A stretch of 64,000 bases of DNA, taken from positions 2,294,001-2,358,000 of the forward strand of contig OY744465.1 in assembly GCA_963556145.1 (NCBI GenBank), written 5' to 3'. Below the pieces are notes generated by a model. It made no database searches, was not told the origin of the DNA, and saw nothing but the letters and a program-made list of their open reading frames with translations. Below are positions 36,263-47,710 of this stretch, piece after piece (the first letter of the stretch is position 1; the number at the start of each line of letters is the position of its first letter). The translations under genes were made by a program, and so were the position numbers. Origin of the DNA: Hygrocybe punicea. Lineage: Eukaryota; Basidiomycota; Agaricomycetes; Agaricales; Hygrophoraceae.

Positions 36263-37503
36263 ATGTCCATCGGGGACAGGATATCTACAAAACTCTATAT
36301 TCCTCACAAGACAGAAGAAAACTGCTCCATAGTAGGTATATTGGAACAAATCGCACCAGGACAACCGACCAGAGGCAGAAAAATCGCCCTGGTGAGTGGT
36401 CCACGCATATCATTTCCTGTAACATTCGCCTGAGCTGTCATCACGCCCTGCCACTTCAAGATCTTGCATGGCATCATGGGGTGAGAGCGGTTTTAGGGCA
36501 TACATTTGGAGTAAAAGTCAATGAAGCAGGCACAAGGATTATCTCTTCCTGAAACGGCTGGCGGTCCGATTGCCAGTTGACTCGTTCCGATTTGACTTTC
36601 GGTCAGCATCCGTGTTTTTTTTTCTTTCTTCACACACAGAAAATGATAGTTATTGTGCCAACGTCTTCCCCAATAGCGGTAACCACGAAAGTGGCGGGAC
36701 GTGGCGACATGGCAGTCCTGAGGGTGAAATCGTTGACCTTTCGGTCGTCGTTGATTACCTCAAAGGGAACTATGGATACGAAGTTGATCTCCTGGTTGCA
36801 CATTCCCGCGGTGCACTGGTTGCTTTTAACTGGCTTTGCACATCCGAATACGGCAAGAATGTTGGCGGTTTTGTGAATGTTTCGGGTCGTTACAGGATGC
36901 GCGTGAGTTGGAAAGAAAAACCACCTTCACCCGCTCTGATTTTTCACACGTTATGTATGATCCAGAACTATTGCGGTAAATTACACGGCTGGACCTACAG
37001 ACCAATCCTTTCTGAATTATATTTTGCACATTCCCAGATGGTCCACTTGTCAGAACTTGGAAGTCCGCCATCGATTCCCAAGGTTACTACGAATGGAAGG
37101 TCGTCGTCGCTCGAAAACAAGTCGTCGGGCGGGTATACGCCCAGGACCTTGAGGGACTGGCTAACTGGGACACTTCCATTGTCTGGGAGCAGTTCCCACA
37201 GGCAACCGACGTCTTGACCATCCACGGCATGGCTGACAAAACCATACCACCGTGAGCGCCGCTGAATATTTATTTTTACCGAGAGTGCTTCACTATTTCA
37301 GGTACGACGCTCTCATTTATGCGCAGGCACTTGGGATCCGATCGCCGGGTACACATAACCTGCACATGATGGAGGAAGCCGACCACAACTTTACTGGACA
37401 ACAAGACGACGTTGTGGACACCATTTTGCGTTGGTGGAACGCGCGGCACATGGGGGGCCTCAAAACAGGTGTCTGGAACACGGGTATCAAGGGCAGACTG
37501 TGA
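36263..37503 (+). CDS. Alpha/beta hydrolase
   Basis: Serine hydrolase of the fungal group related to yeast Ydl057w-type proteins; substrate unknown. The start is the first in-frame ATG, 36263 (MSIGDRISTKLYIPHKT). Blocks: GRKIALILHGIMGHKDYLFL (oxyanion HG), LPVDSFRFDFRGNHESGGTW, and VDLLVAHSRGALVAFNWL with nucleophile Ser in AHSRG. Later, VLTIHGMADKTIPP supplies the Asp and EEADHNFTG the His, so the catalytic triad is complete. Several small introns; the one after GIMG begins at GTGAGA and ends ..AAGCAG. Ends TGA 37503. Confidence 0.85.
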
Positions 37504-38087
37504 TGAAGTGATCTACAAGTTGTATTCTTGAATCGTTCGTGACGGTTCGTCAATAAATCGTGGGAGAAATCATCTAGATGGGACAAACGAGCGGGATTGT
37601 TTCAGTGAGGTCACCAACCCTCGCACATGCGGCTCCCCCCCCTCCCCCCCAAATCTAGAATTCCGATTATATGTATCGGGACGGTTTGGTCCTTGAAGCT
37701 TGAATCAATCAATCAACGCCGATCTTTCCAATCCGGTCCACCATTGAGATCGAGGAATATTAATTGGTGATAATTATTATGTTCCCAATTATTAAATAAG
37801 AATCTAGGGTTGATTAATGGAGATAATTAAAACGGTGACGCCAGGAGCATTGGCATGAGACCTGATGATACAGTGCAGTAACGACGCTGGTAGTGAGCAC
37901 AAATAAATAAAGCGTCTAAGCGTCCTTGTCCGACATTCAATGGTCTTTCAATACAGAAGATTATCTCCACGTTCGAGACGAGATGCCTGCATCGCGATAG
38001 TCGAAGTGAAAGGATGGAATATGGTATGTGGTAATGCGGTTGCGGCGAATAATTAAGACGTGTTGATAATTTCGAAAGGTTGGTCGA
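37504..38087. other. Convergent spacer, no gene seen
   Basis: 3' flanks of the hydrolase and the small secreted protein gene. AT-rich around 37750-37850. No coding support. Confidence 0.5.
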
Positions 38088-38373
38088 TTAGAAAAAGACG
38101 GGACCTGTTGTGCTTGCGGCAGAGCGAATGTTCGATTGCGACGAAGATGACGAGGAGGAGGTGGATGGTTTAGAGGTGGAATTGCTTGACTGACCTGATA
38201 AAGATAGTTGTCAGTGACTGCGGAACAGTTAATTGAGGAAGGGACTGACTCATGATGTGAAGAGTTGGGAAAAGAGGTGATCGAGACTGAGAATTAGATA
38301 GAGGAAGCGGTGTGCACACAATGAGGAGAGTGAGAAGATATGGGCAGATAATGGTAGGAGTGGAAGAGTTCAT
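38088..38373 (-). CDS. Small secreted Ser/Thr-rich protein (putative)
   Basis: About 76 residues. ATG at 38373 is followed by a signal-like stretch (PYLLTLLIVCTPLPL). One intron joins LHIM to SQSSNSTSKPSTSSSSSSQS. The mature part is Ser/Thr-rich without cysteines and ends TTGPVFF. No family recognised. A spurious ORF is possible, but the leader, the intron signals and the low-complexity tail agree with a small cell-surface protein. Confidence 0.45.
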
Positions 38374-40049
38374 TGGATAAGCCTTTATACTACGCGAACA
38401 AAGTTTGCTGGCCCCGGTTTCAGCATTCCAGAAAAAAACCCAACAAATGACTGTGGTGACTCGATTAGGATTGCGTTGACGGGGCCGTCGTGAGTTTCAC
38501 CAGAATGGACTGATGATGTGGACAGCAACGGGTCGGCGCTCGCAATACTGGCAAATATCCAGGCCATCGGTAAACTTTCTGGAAGGAGAGAAGTTCTCCG
38601 AGACCGTATTACCACGTAGCACTAGGACCAGTTGAGGCACTGCGCAGCAAGTAGCACCGCCATTGTTGGGTTTGGAGAGTGAGGTTGCCAGGACCGTTCG
38701 TTGCGGAATGTGACTCGAGCTGGTCCCATTGAATCTGCCCAATCCAAGTTTGATTACTAATTCACTTATTTTATTTATTATCCAGACGCTCGCTCGCACT
38801 CCGTGTCGGCGCATCCCTACCACCGCACTCTCCCTCAGAAAACGGGCTGACTCTCCTGCCGGTCTTACCCGTTTCATCTTTGCCGTTTACTACCCGTAAT
38901 TTCTTCTCCAATCGTCAAGGTGGGGGCAAGTTTGGAGCTGGTGATCATGCCGTTCGGAATGCGAGACCTTGGAGGAGGAGCAATCAATTCTTCGGTCGTG
39001 CGTTTCCTTACTACCCCTTGGATTGGCTTGGCAACGACGGATACAACGGGATGACGAATTGACACAACATCGGACAGCCCTCAAGGTTTGCTCTTCTTGC
39101 GATCCGCTTGGATATGCTGTGGTGAGATTCCATGTCGCCAACCCCACTGGGATCAACGCTGCAATATCAAGCTTCCACCGAGCACTCCGAACGCGACAGA
39201 GCTTGCGAGCATTTGCTTGAAACAGCAGCCCCGCTGCTGTAGAATGTTTCGCTGTGCTCATCAGGCACTGGTGAAATGCTGCTTATTGTGTTACGAGGCA
39301 GCAAGGTTTTGCCATGAAGTTGTCATGTTGGGAGGTCTACCGCCATTTGTTTATCGCCTTCACTACCCAGGGCATGAAACGTCGCTGTCAACTTTTTTTT
39401 TATTACCATTTGACTGGCATCGATAGTCTGTGGCCTGAGACGCGTTGACATTCAACATTCCTACAATGTGACAACGCAACTCGTGAGTCAATGTCGTCTT
39501 TCCTCTTGGACGAGGTTACAGCTTTCTAGTTGGCAAAGATCGAGATCCCGGTTTAGAATTTTGACGACTTCAAACCGGCTGCCGAATAATGTACAGCCTA
39601 AATCTCCCTTGGTCTATTCCTCACGGAGACTCGGCACTTGATTCATCAACTCTATTTTTTGCAAAAAAGTCTATCTTGGGGGGAGGTGACGCCATCACCT
39701 GTTCAACCTAGTCTGTTATCAGTAACAAATGAGCCTTTCGGCGATGCGCCACCAAGAGACCGGGGCGTCAGTTCCTATACCAATCTAGGGACAAGCGCCT
39801 GTGCTCTTAAGTATATTGCCCAGGACAAGCCATTATTTACCTTGACGTTTCACGATGGCGAATATTGGAACTGCCGATGTGTATATGGCATTACAAATCT
39901 ACCGCACGCTTCTTTGTGTTGTATATTTATGGAAAAATACGGCATAGCCATAGAGCACTAGTACTATTCATGCCGTCGGATTATCTAGAATGTTGCACTG
40001 CCAATAATACAGCCTCACCTGTTTTTGTCTTGAGCGCACCATATCGTAT
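38374..40049. other. 1.7-kb gene-poor region
   Basis: No confident gene. A short plus-strand frame at about 38880-39062 encodes RQGGGKFGAG then GRAFPYYPLDWLGNDGY, a Gly-rich to aromatic pattern seen in some secreted fungal proteins, but I cannot find a convincing start or upstream exon. Frames at 39638-40128 have no family signature. It may hold a decayed gene. Confidence 0.4.
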
Positions 40050-41584
40050 CTATACCACTTCCGCAATGATCTTCCCACTGATCATGATCAATGATGGATT
40101 AGAACAAAAGGTCGAACGAAACGAGTAGACAACGGGCTTCTCTCACCTGGTTTTGTTCTCCTCCATCTCACGGTGAGCGTCTTGAATCTCGGTCCAAGGG
40201 TAAACCTGCAGGGCAAACAAAATTCGTGGCAAAAACAAACAAAAAAAATTAGTTTTGGAATCTTCAATGGAACGCAACTTGACCTTGTGTATGTACGTCC
40301 GGATCGGTCCGTCGCCACTGCTACCCGTGATCCTTTCTAGCACGTCTTGGTGAAACCTATGACGATATAGTCAAAGGGCGCTGTTGCGCGAACACTGTGT
40401 AACTGACCTTGTAATGAGGTCGGCTTGGTAACCAAGAGACCTCGAGCGAAGGGTAGACCCCTGGATCCGAAGGCGTTTCATCAAAACCGGCAAGAGACTG
40501 ACTGAGGGAACTAATTGGCCTATGTAGATAGTAACGGGAGTTATTTATATTCCAGCCCAATGAAAAAAGTAGCTGATCCAACCAGACTCACCGCTCAAGA
40601 ATGACAAAATCGTCATCCTACCGTCGACGGCGAGAGAATCAATATTCTGATGCCAATGGCTTTGGCCAACGAAGTCGATGATCACGTCAACGCCCTTGCC
40701 CTCTGTAATTTTTTTTACTTCCTCGGCAAAGTCCTGCGTCTTGTAATTTACGACATGAGTCGCTCCATTGGGGATTGAGAGAAGCCAGTCAAGCTTTTCC
40801 TTCGTGGACGCGGTGGCGGTCACGGTTTTTCTGCGAAGGATACACTCAATTCCTCAGAGATAGTGAAATTAGGGAGGGGGGGGACGGTAAATGCGAAGCC
40901 TCACGCTCCATTCACACGGGCTAACTGGATAGCCGCAACTCCGACACCAGATGCGCCTGCATGGATAAGAACATTTTCGTTCGGCTTTAATTCACTGCAA
41001 AGGACAAGCGCCTGGAAAGCTACGTAGACCAAATTATTATTATTAAATGGTCAAAATTCTGATTGTTCCGACTCAGTTACCGGTAAAAAAGTTTTCGGGA
41101 ATGCTGGCAGCATCCACCCATGATAACTTGGTAGGTTTCTTGACAATGTTCTTGTGAGGCACCGAAATGTATTCCGCGTAAGCACCCTGTTCCGTTGTGA
41201 ATTTCAAGTTATGTTGAGTGCAGAATCTACAGAGGAGACACGGAGAAGTAATTACTCCTCCGGCAAGTCCCATGACTTCATCGTCCTTTTCCCAACCGGA
41301 CACATCGTGCCCGACTTCGGCGATATGTCCAGAAAACTCAACGCCCAGGATCGTGGAGCATCCTGGAGGAGGCGGATAATTGCCCTCGCGTTGAGATATG
41401 TCCATACGATTAAGGCCGAACGCCTTTATCTGAGCAATCCGTGAGTACGGCGGAACCATACCATCAAAAGAGATTGTTTTGCCTTGACGAGGACTTCCCC
41501 GGGACCAGGAACTGGCTTGGGGGTTTCTCCAAGATACAGATTTTCGAGAGGACCTTTCTCGTCTTTAATCAGCACGGCGCGCAT
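40050..41584 (-). CDS. NAD(P)H:quinone oxidoreductase (zeta-crystallin/TP53I3-like MDR)
   Basis: Zinc-free medium-chain dehydrogenase/reductase that reduces quinones or enones with NADPH. ATG at 41584 (MRAVLIKDEKGPLENLYLGE). The 53-nt GC-AG intron at 41430-41482 joins GEVLVK to IKAFGLNRMDISQREG, the family's substrate-site segment. Further blocks: ILGVEFSGHIAEVG, GAYAEYISVP, NVLIHAGASGVGVAAIQLA (nucleotide-binding AxxGVG), KGVDVIIDFVGQ and VDGRMTILSFLSG. A last small exon (40050-40077) encodes GKIIAEVV; without it the protein would seem to stop at ENKTR. Structural-zinc cysteines are absent, as expected for this branch. Confidence 0.88.
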
Positions 41585-43557
41585 ATGAATATTAATTGTT
41601 GAGATATTGAGATATTGAGTGTGGATGACAGAGTCTAATTATAATCTGTCAGTTCTATTTTACGGTCCAGTGCAGGGATAAATATAAACCATGAACGCAC
41701 AACACTGTCAATGGATGCAAGAAGCGCCGATGACTGATAGCAGTTTTTGAATTTTGAATTTTCGGACCGAAGTCCCACTGCCAAATGGGGTGACAGAAGC
41801 GGACGAGGCAATCGCAATCACAATAGCAGTGCCAATTGTCAAAGATTCCAAACCATTCGCGGTTCAATTTGCAGTAATCAGTTGGCGGCAAACCTCAGTT
41901 CACCGATCATGTTTACAGAGGTTGCAATTGGTGCCATTTTGCAGGATAATGCGCCAAATTCTGTTACATCGCAAACTCGCGTACAAAAGATACGCCTCCC
42001 AACGAGGATCGTGGGTAACTGCCGTACGTACATGACAGCATGCTGGTGCACCATTACCGGAGCACGAGGCCGATGATAGTCGGAAATGTGGTCATCTGGA
42101 ATCCTGGAATCCAGTACTCAGTCGAACAAAGTTGCAAGCAGCATCGCAAGTCGACTGGGTAAATATTTGCGAGACAAAGATGGGATCAGTATCTTGGTTA
42201 CGTCTCTCAGCGATTTTGCAGGACCTCAAACCGAATCGTCACGTTCAGACCAGTCTCCTTACTCGCCTCCTGCAAAAGAAAGGTACACGGTAACCGGCAA
42301 CCATCCTTCCGGGGAACTAGGGAGGCATAATTCCAGCTTTGTCGGGATTCGTCCCATCCTCTTACAGGGACCGCTTATGAGCTCGGATAATGACATGGAA
42401 ACTTCAAGGTATACTCGCCCCTGGATTAGAAGGCGAGATGTCGGAGAGTGAAGGCGCGGCCAGAGATTACGGTGAAATGGTTCGTCAGTTGCTTAGACGC
42501 GATGATGTGAGCATGCGTAGCACATGTGCAAAATACAAAGCACACCTACGTATGACTCAGGCAATCGTCAGGCACCATCCGTTCAAAACGCTTCAGGAAG
42601 GCTCCAACGGTTGGCAACATGCTCTACGTGGCTGCGTCGGGTTTCAAATAGACCAGAGGAATCAAAGTCGTTGGAATACACACGAATACGCAGGTCACAT
42701 CAAAGCGATCTGACAACTAGCTGAGGAATAATTAATCGTGCACAAGTCCACTGACGAATTAAATATTGTCATGCCGGAGCGTCGGGAAGTCGTCGTCTCG
42801 TACAGCGTTTCACTCACATTACTAGTCAGCCGAAAAGTTCCCATGGGTTCAAGCGATAAGTTTGCAATCGTCCATACAGCCGGTGCATCGGTGAAACAAG
42901 GGACGATATAAGCAAAAGACGGTCGGAATGGATCCAATGGATTCCTCAAGCTCCGTCAAATTCGTCAACTTCGACTGAGTAATCGCAATTTCCAGTGTTC
43001 GAGCAGCCGTCTCGTGATATTAATAAAGCCATCTGACCCGAAAAAGACAGAATGCTGGTATCAGTGTGGGTATTGTTGTAGAGTTGTTGGCAGTGATAGT
43101 ATGATAGTATCCAGGAGGTCGAGATGAGCCACCTCCACGAGACGGTAGCAAGAGCAGTGCAATTCCTTGCTACCATGTATATATAATCCTCAACGAGAAG
43201 GTAAACCTGTTGCTCGTAGCTACAGTAAAAATTCAGTTTTGGAAAACAAGGTTAATCGCCTAATACCTGTTATTTGACACAATAGAGCCATAAAAGACGA
43301 AACCTATGAATAGCCCACGCAGTGATCTTGCCAATAGAAGGTTTATGGTACGTACAGTTCACCGCCACTGCATTGGCGACCACGGGGAGACCGTGATAAT
43401 CGATTTAGTATCAGTGGCAGATGGCATGGTTCAATCAGGCGACCACCACATAAAACTCAGTTTTCGCATTCTATCGTGGTATCAATCACTGAGGTTGCCA
43501 TTATGGGGTGTCTTTTCCTTGGGCTATCAATATGTCAAATAAGCATGGAAGGGGCGA
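41585..43557. other. 2.0-kb region without a confident gene
   Basis: Open frames on both strands (plus 42086-42713; minus 42695-43176) have no recognisable domain. The minus frames contain Asn-X-Ser/Thr sites and Cys residues (SRDGCSNTGNCDYS), so a small secreted protein with introns is possible, but I could not build a consistent model. Confidence 0.4.
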
Positions 43558-44810
43558 GATGGGGGTAGAAAAACACAGAGAGGTTGTCCACATCAGAGGT
43601 CCTGCAGGTGTTCCCGTCATTTCATAGCTCCCCAGCGTAACTTTTCCCCGAGGACGCGGGACAGTTGTCGAAGGAAAACCTAGGTCCCAGGTACTGGGAG
43701 AAATTGCGCAACTAACCCCTGGTCCCACTGCTTGTGAAGGACCACCTAAAGACAACGAGGCCGTCTTCAGCTCAGTCGAGCTAAATTGGACATTTGAGTG
43801 GCCATGGTCATCTGCAACCAACGTTCATGTTTACGCGACATGTTGTGGTCACGTGTGCCTGTAGATCGGACAAATGGACGACAACCTACTTATTCTGGTG
43901 CTCTTGGCCAACAGTTTTCGGCTGCTTTGCATCGTTGGTCGCTTCGCCAACTGCAGCCGGGACCTTACCGCTGATCACTTAGGGGTGTCCGGCACCACTG
44001 TCTCGCCGACCTGGTATCGGTGCTAATAATCCTGGCGTTTGTGAACCCTTCAGACGCTTGTGTTACTGGATGAATGGTTAACGCTGACAAGAGGTCCATC
44101 AGACAGCTGCGCCACTGACTATGGTTCATCGTCTGGACCCGCCAGTGGGAAGGTCAGTTTTTGAGCTACTCCAGATTTCGTTTCTTAGAGCAGCACACAA
44201 GTTCCATTGTTCCGCTATGTCGACAGCAAGTGTCAGCTCTAATGCTTCTTTATTCTTGAGCTGACCAAGTACCCGCAAAGGACCTTGGTATATTTTACGC
44301 ATACGCAAAGAATGTACGTTCAGTGCCCACAAATTATTAATTATTGTTACTGACCGACATACTGATACTATACCGCTCTCTAGATCTCAGATGACTGGAG
44401 TTGGCGTTATGTGATCACCTTTGCCAGTCGGGATGTCGCCTATGGATGGTGGCGCGCCGTCGCATCTTCGCCTGCCTCCACGCAGTACCCTGCCAGCGTT
44501 AATCGCGTCACGCCTCAGTTTTTTACGCACAATCCCGCTATAGCCAACATTGCATACTCAATCACCAACCCGCAGGTTGCGCCCCAATACCTTGGGCTAG
44601 TGTTCTTCACGTTGCTACATTTCTCTTGCTTCTTCTCCCGACCAGTATGTCGCAACCGACCAGAATGGGACTGTGGTCATTGGTGCCAACCCGCAGGTGT
44701 TCAGGTTTGGAGACCTTCGCAATCTCTTTGTAGCCAAAGGGTCAGTTTCTGCGAATGGAATGGAGATTTTTGAGACGCCGGGCGACGGAGAGGATTGGGA
44801 GCTTGCCTAA
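43558..44810 (+). CDS. Orphan protein gene, several exons (model partly uncertain)
   Basis: Unrecognised. Clear coding pieces: an exon around 43638-43840 (TFPRGRGTVVEGKPRSQVLG, then SSVELNWTFEWPWSSATNVH), a piece near 44053-44147 (TLVLLDEWLTLTRGPSDSCA), an exon near 44391-44577 (ISDDWSWRYVITFASRDVAY, ending AYSITNPQ) and the last exon to 44810 (YVATDQNGTVVIGANPQVFR, then ETPGDGEDWELA). The last junction, NPQ to YVATD, is a clean GT-AG intron. The intron before ISDDW would be about 240 nt, several times the local norm. An in-frame TAG upstream of TFPRG at 43624 means the 5' end is either another exon or damaged. Trp-rich acidic protein; no signal peptide located. Start is a guess. Confidence 0.45.
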
Positions 44811-45057
44811 TGTTCTCGGTCGGTGAAGATGCAGAATCGAGACTGCCTGTATTACCAAATCACCTTTGTTACGAGTACTAACCATGCCTGCTTGTGTTTT
44901 CGTTTCATATGCACTCGTCTTAGCGGTTACTCTTTGAATGAATGTTATTGTCGAATTCTTAGAACCGTCAGCAACGAATAAAGAATGTGATTCATTTGGT
45001 ACTGAGGCAGCCTTGGTAGGTATATTAACTTTCAGTCTGTTTGGATTGCACAGATTA

Positions 45058-46754
45058 CTACCCTATCATGCTTGTCCAGTCAAATTTATCATACTTTGAC
45101 TTGAATTGCAACACTCGACCCTTATTATTCTGGATACCGAGTTGCCTCGGTCGACGCCATCTTCTAGGTTCAATTTCAAGCAGTTTGCCTATAATTTCTG
45201 CAGCAAAATATCTAGCAATGAAAAGAGATATATTCAGCGATCAAATCTTTCTGACCCAACAAGGATCACCTCCAACCTTGGAAATTTCTCAACATCATTT
45301 ACATCTTCCCCCTCACCAGGCAAGTCATCATCTCCGCCTTCAATAACGTGACCGTATCCTTTCTCTCCTTTGTGATCAAACTGGACCATAAAATACGGCA
45401 AATTGGGCACCATGATTCGTCGGAACCCGCCAGGTTTGGCTGAAAAATCAATCAATTTTTTGTGTTGCGACCACTCCCCCTCCGATTGCAGAATGGATTC
45501 CTATGAAGAGTATATTGTAAATAATGTCTATCGGCTGGCATGAAGATATAAATGTTTTTGCCTTGAAGTAAATGGGAATCTCCTCGTATTGCGTCCAGGG
45601 CAATGGGAGGCATTCGATAAAAGTATGATTCTGGTGTTTGAAGCTGATCACTGTTTCATAGAAAATTACACCCTTATCCTCTTCGGCGTACATATGAATG
45701 AGGCATTTCATGAAGTTCTGCACTCGATCTGAGAAACAGGTTCATGGCTGGATGATCATAGTCGACGTACCCGAACTTCGTCCCATACATCAGTATCCCC
45801 TTCCAGCATATTTAAATAATGTTCAATAGGTACAATGAGGCAATGTCCCGGGACGAGTTCTTCACGTAGGGTGCAAGAAAGGTAGACGCGGGTTCCCATC
45901 GCTACAACAGGAGCTTTGGGTGGTGAATCATTTTCGCCAAAGCAAAATTGGCAGGTAGCCATTGCCCTTTGTGTTCGCTTGTAATCTCCAAGAAACCCGC
46001 AAGTTGAGAACGAAGAGCAGTTGATTTTAGAGCGGCGTACCGTGGAGAGCGAACTGCCGCTTCATGGCATCAGACTTCATCTTTTGGCGACCGACTTTCT
46101 CAGCGTTGTCATCTTCGTATTCCAACTCGTACTGCTCTGGCAATACAATGGAGTCATCATCTTTCCCGTGGCCCACACCGAATAGTCGGCCTCTGGCATC
46201 CACGGAGGGCAATGGTCCTGCTTTTGTCGGTTGACCACTTGATTGACCGATCTCTGACGACAGGGAAGGCGTTGAAGGGCCAGCGCCGCCGGGACGACGA
46301 TAAGATAAATTACGGAAGGAGGAACCACTACCAAATTCCGAAGCAGGAAGATCGGATTCCAATGGTGGCGGAAGCATCCAGTCTTCGCGTTTCAACGTTT
46401 CCTTCTTTGTTGTTGTAGCTGATGCCGGATGGCAATCGGAGGAGGGTGTCGGAATGGCGGTTAACCCCAAGTCTGCTGTTGAAGTTATCGGAGCGCGCTG
46501 CTGGATTAATGGTAAAGACAATTCTTAATGCAAAGGATCACGCAGAGAGGGCTTACTGCGCTTTCAGCTTCACCATCTAAATCGATGTTTCTCTCGACCC
46601 AGTAGTAGTCGGAATTATCATCCTGCCTTCGTCTATGTTTGCGTTTTCTGCCATCGTGTTCTTGATCTCTGTGTCTCTTGTGCCTCTTTTCTCGGTCCTT
46701 CCGATGTGAGGAATGTTCTGCACGTTCACGTTCAGGCTTCAAGGAATCGGCCAT
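45058..46754 (-). CDS. CWF19: Cwf19-like pre-mRNA splicing factor
   Basis: Spliceosome-associated protein with the CwfJ C-terminal domains. ATG at 46754. The N terminus is Arg/Lys/His-rich (HRKDREKRHKRHRDQEHDG), then DYYWVERNID and EDWMLPPPLESD. The intron joining KRQFALH to DYKRTQRAMATCQFCFGEN uses a distal acceptor (..TTGGAG). Zinc-type CQFC, GHCLIVPIEH, MLEGDTDVWDEVRNFMKCL, EDKGVIFYETVISF, EWSQHKKLIDF, PGGFRRIMVPNLPYFMVQF and GYGHVIEGG follow. A last exon (45058-45180) gives YFAAEIIGKLLEIEPRRWRR and ends DKFDWTSMIG. The middle linker seems shorter than I expect for fungal Cwf19. Its start is 49 bp from that of the divergent G-patch gene. Confidence 0.92.
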
Positions 46755-46803
46755 GGTAGTAGCTGGAAGGCGTTGGGATTACATAATATAATAATCAACG
46801 TTC
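46755..46803. promoter_or_regulatory. 49-bp bidirectional intergenic gap
   Basis: Separates the CWF19 start codon (minus) from the G-patch gene start codon (plus). It must hold both 5' leaders or overlapping leaders. It contains ataatataataatcaa, AT-rich and TATA-like on either strand. Confidence 0.6.
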
Positions 46804-47575
46804 ATGCCCATTGACAGTCACTCTTACTTGGTATCTCATGGCTGGTCCGGAAGAGGAACGGGTTTGCGTCAAGGGGCTATCAGCAGACCACTTGCTCTCC
46901 CTCAGAAACAAAACCTGGCTGGCTTAGGTCTGAACCGTGATGAGGCTTTTCCGTTCTGGGATCAGTGAGCCAGCTTTTTTATTTCACTTTGGTCGAGGAT
47001 GGTGAATTGTCAAACAAGTATCTTCTCCACCGTGGCTAAATCCATTCATATCAATATTTCAGATGAGGAAGTAAGCGTAAGGATTCATCAATTTGAAAAA
47101 AAAAAATACAACCTCTCACTTCAAATATTCAGGCTAACGAGGAACCAAAATTTATTCACAACCCTAAGCGTACCGGTACCGGTGCTTTCCCTATTCCTCG
47201 GCGTGGCAGCGATGCGCATGCTCCTTCGGAACAATCGATACCAGAAAGGTCCTTCTGTTCGACATCACCTACATTCAGCTTACAGGTCACTGCCAAACGA
47301 GACGTGGCAAAGAGAGCCTTGTACGCCAAGTTCTCTCCTGGTCCAGTGATGAGGCGTCATACTTTATCTGGTGGGGTCTTTGATTCTTTGGGACCGGAGT
47401 GTGTCCGGGTGTTCATGCGTTAATAGGGTCGAAAGTCGACACATCGGAAGAAGTTGAAGTACCAAGCGGAAAGGGGAAAAAAGCAGAGCTAAACGCAGTG
47501 AAGAGACCATCGAGGATTGGGCGGAATATGCCGGAAGGGATACGCTTGCGGAATAGGAGGGAGAAAAGGCGTTAA
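46804..47575 (+). CDS. G-patch domain protein
   Basis: G-patch proteins activate DEAH-box RNA helicases in splicing and ribosome assembly. ATG at 46804 (MPIDSHSYLVSHGWSGRG). The G-patch runs GWSGRGTGLRQGAISRPLAL, PQKQNLAGLGL, then RDEAFPFWDH. An intron whose acceptor is ..CAAACAAG joins FWDH to IFSTVAKSIHINI. A second joins SDEE to ANEEPKFIHNPKRTGTG, and a third joins HTLSG to SKVDTSEEVEV. The tail is basic (GIRLRNRREKRR). Each splice is required for frame, and the result is uninterrupted. Another frame crossing the first intron is a decoy. Sharing a promoter gap with a splicing factor supports an RNA-processing role. Confidence 0.85.
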
Positions 47576-47710
47576 AATAATACTTACAATGACTAGACAG
47601 TGGTGATTACCACGTGACACAGCTCGCAGTCACCTTAAGCGACGAACGTCGAACGTCGAACGCCTGTTATTACGACCTTCACATCCAAGCCTTAACCTAT
47701 ACCCCTCCGC

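Noticed and set aside
43501..43821. Minus-strand ORF opposite the orphan gene
   Set aside because: Open, but the plus strand in the same interval is also open and joins to downstream coding exons. No domain on the minus frame.
46027..46100. Truncation of Cwf19 (stop after ALHGTPL)
   Set aside because: Using the acceptor TTGGAG restores the family sequence KRQFALH-DYKRTQRAMATC, so the gene continues normally.
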